This document shows, in pieces, positions 57,801 to 64,000 of a DNA stretch of 64,000 nt. The notes under the pieces were generated by a model, which saw only the letters and a list, made by a program, of their open reading frames with translations, was not told where the DNA came from and did not search any database. Numbering within the stretch: position 1 is the first letter of the stretch; each line of letters starts with the position of its first letter. Both the position numbers and the translations under genes were made by a program. This stretch comes from Cardinalis cardinalis. Lineage: Eukaryota; Chordata; Aves; Passeriformes; Cardinalidae. The stretch covers positions 2,719,805 through 2,783,804 of the forward strand of contig JACDOX010000085.1 of assembly GCA_014549065.1 (NCBI GenBank). Reading direction: 5' to 3'.

Positions 57801-60455
57801 AACTGAATTTTGACTTGCCTTCAAAACCAGCGATCCCTGATTGTCATCTGGTGGAGCACAGGAGACAGACTGGCAAACTGCACCCAAACACTCCCTCCCT
57901 CGATGGGAGTTTTGTATTTCAGCATTTTAATTTTGCACAGGATTAAACCCTGAAAGAGAGAGCCAAGAGTTGCCCTCCCTGTTGCCCTCCCCTGAAGCAG
58001 CGCTCACATGGATTGCCAGTGGATTCAGCTCCAAGTTTCTCTTCTCCCCTACTTGAAACTAAAAGGGNTGGACCGAAATTGTCAGGGAGAAGAGGGCTAT
58101 TCGCTGCTCTTCCTGTTTCTACAGCTATTTGTTTTCAGTCAGTACTCTGAGACTTCTCAAAGCAACACTTTCACTTTATTCCCTAGCAATCTATCATAAA
58201 TTTTTGGTGATTTTTGGTAACTTTTCTTCTTTAATTTGACAGCTAGTAATCTTTCCAGCACTATCTCCATCAAGCCTGTCTGCTCATTTCCTTGCATCCC
58301 GTTTTTCCCTCCCTCCCATCCAGATTATCATGGGGACCCTGTGGCAGGGATAAAAGCCAATAGACAATCGCAAGTATCAAGAAATCACTAACAAACCCTT
58401 GTCACATCCAGCCCAGAGAGATGAGTAGTCTCTATGCAGCTCTGGTCCCATTTTTTTTCAGGGGTTTGGTGGGTTTTTTTCTTGTTTTTTTTGGGGGGGG
58501 GGGTGTTTGTGTTTCAGGTTTTGTATAAGAGACAGGGTTTGGTTTGGGGTTTTTTTGGGTGGGGTGGGAGAGGGCGAAGGAACTCCTAGAGGTGTCAAGA
58601 AAAGTAGCTTGTCATTGGAATACACTGAATTCTTCCAAGTCTCTGAATCACCATTGCTATCCTCCAAAAGGAAAAAACCAAAGCTTAACACAGAGCCTGG
58701 TGCACAGTGACATTTGATGCACACGTTGCTAACAACCTTTAAGCGTTTTGCATATAAATGGTCACTCGAATCCACAGGCTGTTTACAGACACAGCACACA
58801 CATTACCTGGAGAGCTCTGCTGCTGATCTCTTACAAAGCACTGGCAAATATGCCAATTCTTGGTTGTTTATTTAAAATAGGACACTGAAGGTACATGCAC
58901 AAGAGCAGAGGTAGTCTCTTAATTAGCCACCTGNTTTTTTGAGAAACCCAGACAGATCTATCCATGGTCAGCCCTCCATATCCTGCTTATTGTGGGGCTG
59001 GAGCTACTCCAGCCTCCCCAGCAAGCACAGCACCGTGCTCCAAAGCATCAGCAAGCACTGAAGGAGAATCCTGGTGCTTTAAGGGGTGCCAGTCCTTATT
59101 CCTCTCTCAGTCACCAGCTTCCCAGTGCTGTCAGCCCAAGGAAAGTGGGACTGGCTGCTCTTCTGGCCAGCTACTGAAATTACGTCACTTACCTCAGGAA
59201 GACTCAACAGGCATACATTTAAAGAGGTGACACAAGAAATAAACCAGCCTGGAAATTTCTCGTGTCTGAAATCTTTTGGAGCCACATGAAAATGGGATGC
59301 ACAAATAAGACTCCCTTCCCTTCCAGACAGCTTTAACTTGCATTAGCAGTATTTAATCAGCAATTCACTGCTGACCTTGGCTGCATTACAAGGAGGTATT
59401 TGCAGAAGGATGGAAAGATTTTAAACAATTTATCCAATGTGCTGGATACAAACAGGCTTTTCTTTAAACACCATGCATGCAAGTCCTTAGGCCAGTTAAT
59501 TTTTTGTTAACAGATTTATCACAAAAGGAAAGTACCGTGTTTCTTTCCTGTTGAATAGGAGCTCGGGCTTCAAACAGAGAATAACTTCAGAGCAAGGACT
59601 GAATGGAGACCAGAGGAGGGCTATTGCTTTTAAGGAAGCCATTAATGAGAGATAATGTTATTAGAGGTGAACTTCTAAATACATTTTCACCATGCCAACT
59701 TGCGTGGCTGAGTGTTGACACTACATGTTGACATTTTTCCAGGCTTTGCCAGCAAGAAGCCCGTTAGCCACCCTGTGGCAGCAACTGCTGCCCCTCTCAC
59801 AGAAGCAGCTCCTGCAAGGCAAANGCAGGCACACAAAGACCTGCAGAAAGCCACTTCCAGCCTGGCTTTGATTCAATGATTTAAAAGCTCAGGGTCTTGC
59901 TGTTATTTCATTAATAGGGAACACCAGCAAAGCCATGTGTATAGTTCTTGCATCTTACAAAGACTAATAAAGGTAATTTGCTGGCCATCCACAAAGCTCC
60001 TGCTGCCTTCAGTAGGATTTTTCCCACATTTAATAAAAGCCTGACCTACACGGTTTGGCATGGAGATGTGTNTGGACATGCCACGCTGAAGGATCACATA
60101 GATACTGTGAAATGAAGCACCAGAAAGAGCAGATCTGCAGCAACCCAACACTGGAGCCAAGGAAACAACAACTCTGAGCAAGCCAACCACAAACCCCAAG
60201 GTGCTCCATCTCAGAAGTCAGCACCACCACAGACGGTGCCAGCTGTGCTCCACTCTCCCTCCTGGCTCTCCTCCACATCCCTCTGCACAACTCCCAAGGC
60301 GTGGACTTCCTGCTTTTCCATCATTTGGCCACTTTAGTGGTCTCCTCCTAAAGAGCACATAAACCTGCCAATTACAGTTCTGTGGCTGCAGGTAGTTAGT
60401 GAAAAAAAGACAACANGGAATTTAAATCTTAAGGCACAGATGCTTTAACACAGTT
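48881..60455. other. Region upstream of SYT17, no gene seen
   Basis: About 11.6 kb with no recognisable protein or splice-supported exon on either strand. It contains a small GAGCT repeat near 51710-51728 and a poly-T/poly-G tract at 58451-58571. Upstream non-coding exons or enhancers of SYT17 could lie here but cannot be recognised by eye. Confidence 0.6.
58451..58571 (+). repeat. T/G-rich low-complexity tract with an 11-G run
   Basis: Runs of T alternate with runs of G, including 11 consecutive G at 58493-58503 and several GGG or GGGG runs after it. Confidence 0.9.
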
Positions 60456-63400
60456 GTTTATTATGACAGTGAAATATTCAAACAAAACCACCAACTTTTT
60501 ATGGAAACAATAAAAGTGCAAATGTACTTTGGAATTAAATAGGAAATGAATTTATAAACGTTTCATTAAAATGGGCTGACACTTTGAGCCTATAAACACT
60601 TAAAAAACCAAAACAATAGCAGCTGAACACTTCAGTTTCCTCTTTGGTCTTATGATTAACCAGCAAAAAAATAGTTGTACCAGGAATGTCCATTACAAAA
60701 AGATACTTAAAATTTACATTACTCCACAGAGATTCAAAATCAAAAGAGGAATGTTTGCAAGATATTTGGTCAGATAAAATATAATGCCTTTGAGAAACAG
60801 AGAGCAGTTTTCAATACAAAATGAAATTACATATATGAATTTTGGTACTGTAAATTAACTTATTCTCCTGCAGGTGTGACTCCTCTTCCCAATCAACGTT
60901 GAATAAAAACAACTTCATTTGCACAATCTTTGCAAAATTAGGTTGCAGGTAAGAGAACCAAGAGCCCTATTTAGGGCTAAATAACATGCTCTTTTTTCTG
61001 TGCTTGTGTTTCTGTTTACACACGCAGGCAACCCTACTGAATCCATGGTACATTTNAACAGCTACAGCCTTAGCAAACAGGTAAACATAACCTTGCTGTG
61101 TATCCATGGGCTGGGAGAGGAGGAAGAAGGCAAAAGGGCCACAGGATTACTCACATGGGTCAAGCTCTCTGTACACCTCCCTGGAGGTAAGGCCCTGAAA
61201 CAGCTCCAGCACGCAGCAGGCACCAGTGCTGTCATGTTTCTNTGGAATAAGATGAATGCTGTAACANAAACCCAACTTCTGTCAGCTCCTTTCATCAATC
61301 CTGTTCATGAATGCATGCTTTAGAGCAGATAAGGGGAACACATTTAATATCTCAGTTGTACACCTGAGCCACCAAGTGCACACACATTGCCTCATGNCAG
61401 GATGCCCCCTCACTTCAAGAAGGCTCACCCAAGCTTAAGGTGAAAGCAGACACGTGCATTTCTTCCACCATGAACTCAAAGCATGCCTTCTGAGCAAAAA
61501 CTCACACTGAAGATCTACTTGCATAGCTAATGAACTGAGGGTGTGCCTCACTTTTTACCCTGATGGACTCAACTGCTTTGGAAATATTGTCAACACAAAA
61601 CCCACTTAAATCTCTTTACCCTACACTCCAAATCCACTTGCTTTCAATAGTTCTCCAATTTCACCCCACGTCCTTTGGCTTGTTTGCAGTGCATCTTCCC
61701 TGAGAGTTTACCATCATTGTCACTCACCCCTCAGCCCAACTTTCATTTTCTAAACTATTTACATTCTCCACCATCTCTTCTTGTCATGTATTTTCCAATG
61801 CAACTCTCTTCTCCTGACCTTACCACNTTTTAGTGAGGAAGTCCTTACCAAGTCCATTACAGATTTCCATGTATTGTTGCCATACTAAACAAATGCACAC
61901 CCCTGTCCAGAGAAAAGTTCCCTTTTCAGAGGCAGGGATGCAGTGATATAAACAGACAGACAGCTGACTGAAGTGATCATGANGCCAGAATTAACAGCTC
62001 AAGGATTTTCATGTCAAGAGTTCAGGCAGCCACAAGACCCTGGGCTGGCCATCTAGTTCTTCTTTGGGCAAAAGATTCAATGGCTTTGATTGCAGAAGTG
62101 CATCTTATTTTAAATACCAAGAAACACAAGCCTGCAAAAATAGTACATATCATGGTCTGCTACAAAAAANAAACAAACAACCCAGAATGTAGCTGACTTA
62201 GTCTTAAATACCATGTGCAAAGAACATTTGATCAATACCACCTATAAATACACTATTTGTATTTGTAGAAAGAAGCACAGGGCTTCGAATACAAAAATAA
62301 CCCAGCTTGTGGGTGTGACCTATGCCATAATTACCTGAAAATATGACTGCAAGAGCAGTTAAAGAAATAGACAGAAGTAGGCAAACATCTGCCTAGGGAG
62401 TGTTTCTNTTTAGAAAAATAGATTTGTATAAAGCTTCATAGATTCTGACAATGTTTGTTTCATGTTCTGATGCACAGAACTGTGAGTAAGGCACACCAAT
62501 TCATCAGGGAGAGGAAGAAGGAAGAGCAGGTTAGTTACTTCAGGCTATCCTAAAGCCTCCCAGAAGTTACACTTGGTCCTTCACAATTCAGAGTGCTCTC
62601 TCAGGACACAGCACTGCAGGTAATAAGGCACATGCTTAGCTTCCTGAGCACCAGCAATTTACCAACACATTTTGGGACTTAACACATCAAATGCTTGAGC
62701 AGGTCACCAAAAAAACCAAGGATTTGAATTTCTGAATTTTCTTACACCCTGGCACACCTGCANTAGTAGCTAAGGACACTTGCATACCTGGCTGCATCAC
62801 AACTCACCAGGTTATTCCAGCAACTGGGACATAACCAGACAAAAAGTGGCAATTATCTGCCTGATAGTCATACTCAGAGGGCATCAGAATCTGTAGCCCA
62901 GGACTGCTATGGTACCACGAATCAGTGCTAAATAATTCTGAAGTACCCGGAAATATTTTACTTTCTTCTCCCCATAACAAAATAACAATTTGCTATAGTA
63001 CAGCACTAGAAAATCCCATCAAGGTTATTTGCTTCAAACACTGACACAATCAAGACAACTGGTTAGGCAGTTATCCAAAAATCCCACCAAACTCCTACCA
63101 GGGAGCAGGAGGGGGCCACAGTCAACTTATGGCACTGAGATTTGGTCTGGTTTAAGGTTTGTTCCAAAATATAATAAAGAATTTCTTATTTTGTTGTTGG
63201 TCCTTGAGGTAAAAGCATATTCTGAGGAAATAATACTTGAATACAGAAACAAATAATAAAACTCAACTAGAACCCACAAACAAATGAACTTCGGGGTATT
63301 TCTTTAAAAGGTTTTCCTTGGGATAATTCAACCACCACTCCTTTAACAAAACACTAATGCCTCCTCACTAGCAATATTTAGTGCAGCCAATTATCCTAAA

Positions 63401-64000
63401 AATAAGGCCTTTGTGAAAATAAAGTGCTATTTGTTTCCTTCTATCTGCACTTCAATCCTTCTGTATAACCTTCACTTGAACACAAATGTAAAACTAGATT
63501 CTTCATCCTGTTATCAGAGCAGTTTCACTTCTTCCCTCAAATTTACATTAACATGTGTTACATTTCTATTTAGCACAATGTGCTCGATTACCCAGGAAAT
63601 TTAAAGCATGGCATTGAGCATTTCAAACTGTGATCCACACCCATGCTCTAGTGCTTATCACATTTTAGGAACATCTTGGTACATTGATGGNTGGGGGATG
63701 TGCTGTTTGCACTTGGAAGATTTTTAAATCCCACATGGATTTTGCATCATAAAAAGAAAATCTCAGAAAAAGCTCTATGTTGCCANTAAGACAAGAAGTT
63801 AACACATATTTCTAAAAATGTCAGTTTGAGCCTTTTAGTTTGCAAACTGTAAACCGAAGGCAACACTTGAGGACTAAGGCGTTTTCCCAGAAATGTCAGA
63901 ATTTCCCCACGTAAAACCAATGAGAATGAAAATCACAACTTCAGTAAGTCTTGGCCCCGCTGTTCTCAGGGCAGGAACAGAACCAGAGAAGCACAATTCA
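60456..64000 (-). other. Candidate 3' UTR of a minus-strand neighbour (ITPRIPL2 by synteny)
   Basis: A minus-strand AATAAA at 60457-60462 is followed by GTGTT-containing sequence. Above it are 3.5 kb of AT-rich DNA without recognised repeats or coding sequence. In human the gene just upstream of SYT17 on the same strand is ITPRIPL2, whose mRNA, as I recall, has a long 3' UTR. This is position plus a single motif; no coding part is in view. Confidence 0.25.

Noticed and set aside
1..64000. CRISPR array, operon or other prokaryotic-type system
   Set aside because: The tandem arrays are minisatellites without unique spacers, and all genes have spliceosomal introns.

Overview
This is vertebrate nuclear DNA, most likely from a songbird (passerine). 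It holds two complete, intron-containing genes on the minus strand and no bacterial-style gene organisation. Coding exons occupy only about 2 kb of 64 kb. The bird assignment rests on short introns, a CR1 LINE 3' end, and three solo LTRs of a family I recognise from passerine genomes (TguLTR5-like, from memory).

Gene 1 is SYT17 (synaptotagmin 17, the B/K protein). It runs from an ATG at 48431 down to a stop at 14644, in eight coding exons: 48417-48431, 45167-45184, 43747-43895, 38293-38441, 37162-37781, 28107-28227, 27146-27301 and 14644-14840. The exons total 1425 nt, with consistent GT-AG sites and phases, and give 474 residues, the length I recall for human SYT17. One exon is an 18-nt microexon. 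Gene 2 is CLEC19A, a secreted C-type lectin. It runs from an ATG at 10722 to a stop at 2105, in five coding exons: 10632-10722, 4372-4537, 3778-3871, 2899-3031 and 2105-2184. These total 564 nt and give 187 residues. The head-to-tail order SYT17 then CLEC19A matches human 16p12.3.

Layout from high to low coordinate: about 15 kb of non-coding DNA upstream of SYT17 (the far end may be the 3' UTR of the neighbour expected from synteny, ITPRIPL2); a CpG island with a 160-base gap around SYT17 exon 1; the SYT17 body with three sense-oriented solo LTRs, one CR1 fragment and several minisatellites; about 3 kb between the genes with a long GGTTT pentanucleotide array; a GC-rich CLEC19A promoter region with its own tandem repeat, next to a 435-base gap; the CLEC19A body with a 0.4-kb minisatellite in intron 1; and about 1.6 kb of downstream flank.

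The two genes have unrelated roles. SYT17 is a cytosolic, acylated tandem-C2 protein of the early secretory and endosomal pathway. CLEC19A is a secreted lectin. I found no novel multi-gene system. The most useful observations are the SYT17 microexon, the pattern of single-base Ns (every coding N falls at a third codon position, as expected for masked polymorphism), and a solo LTR that sits 95 bases from the last SYT17 acceptor.
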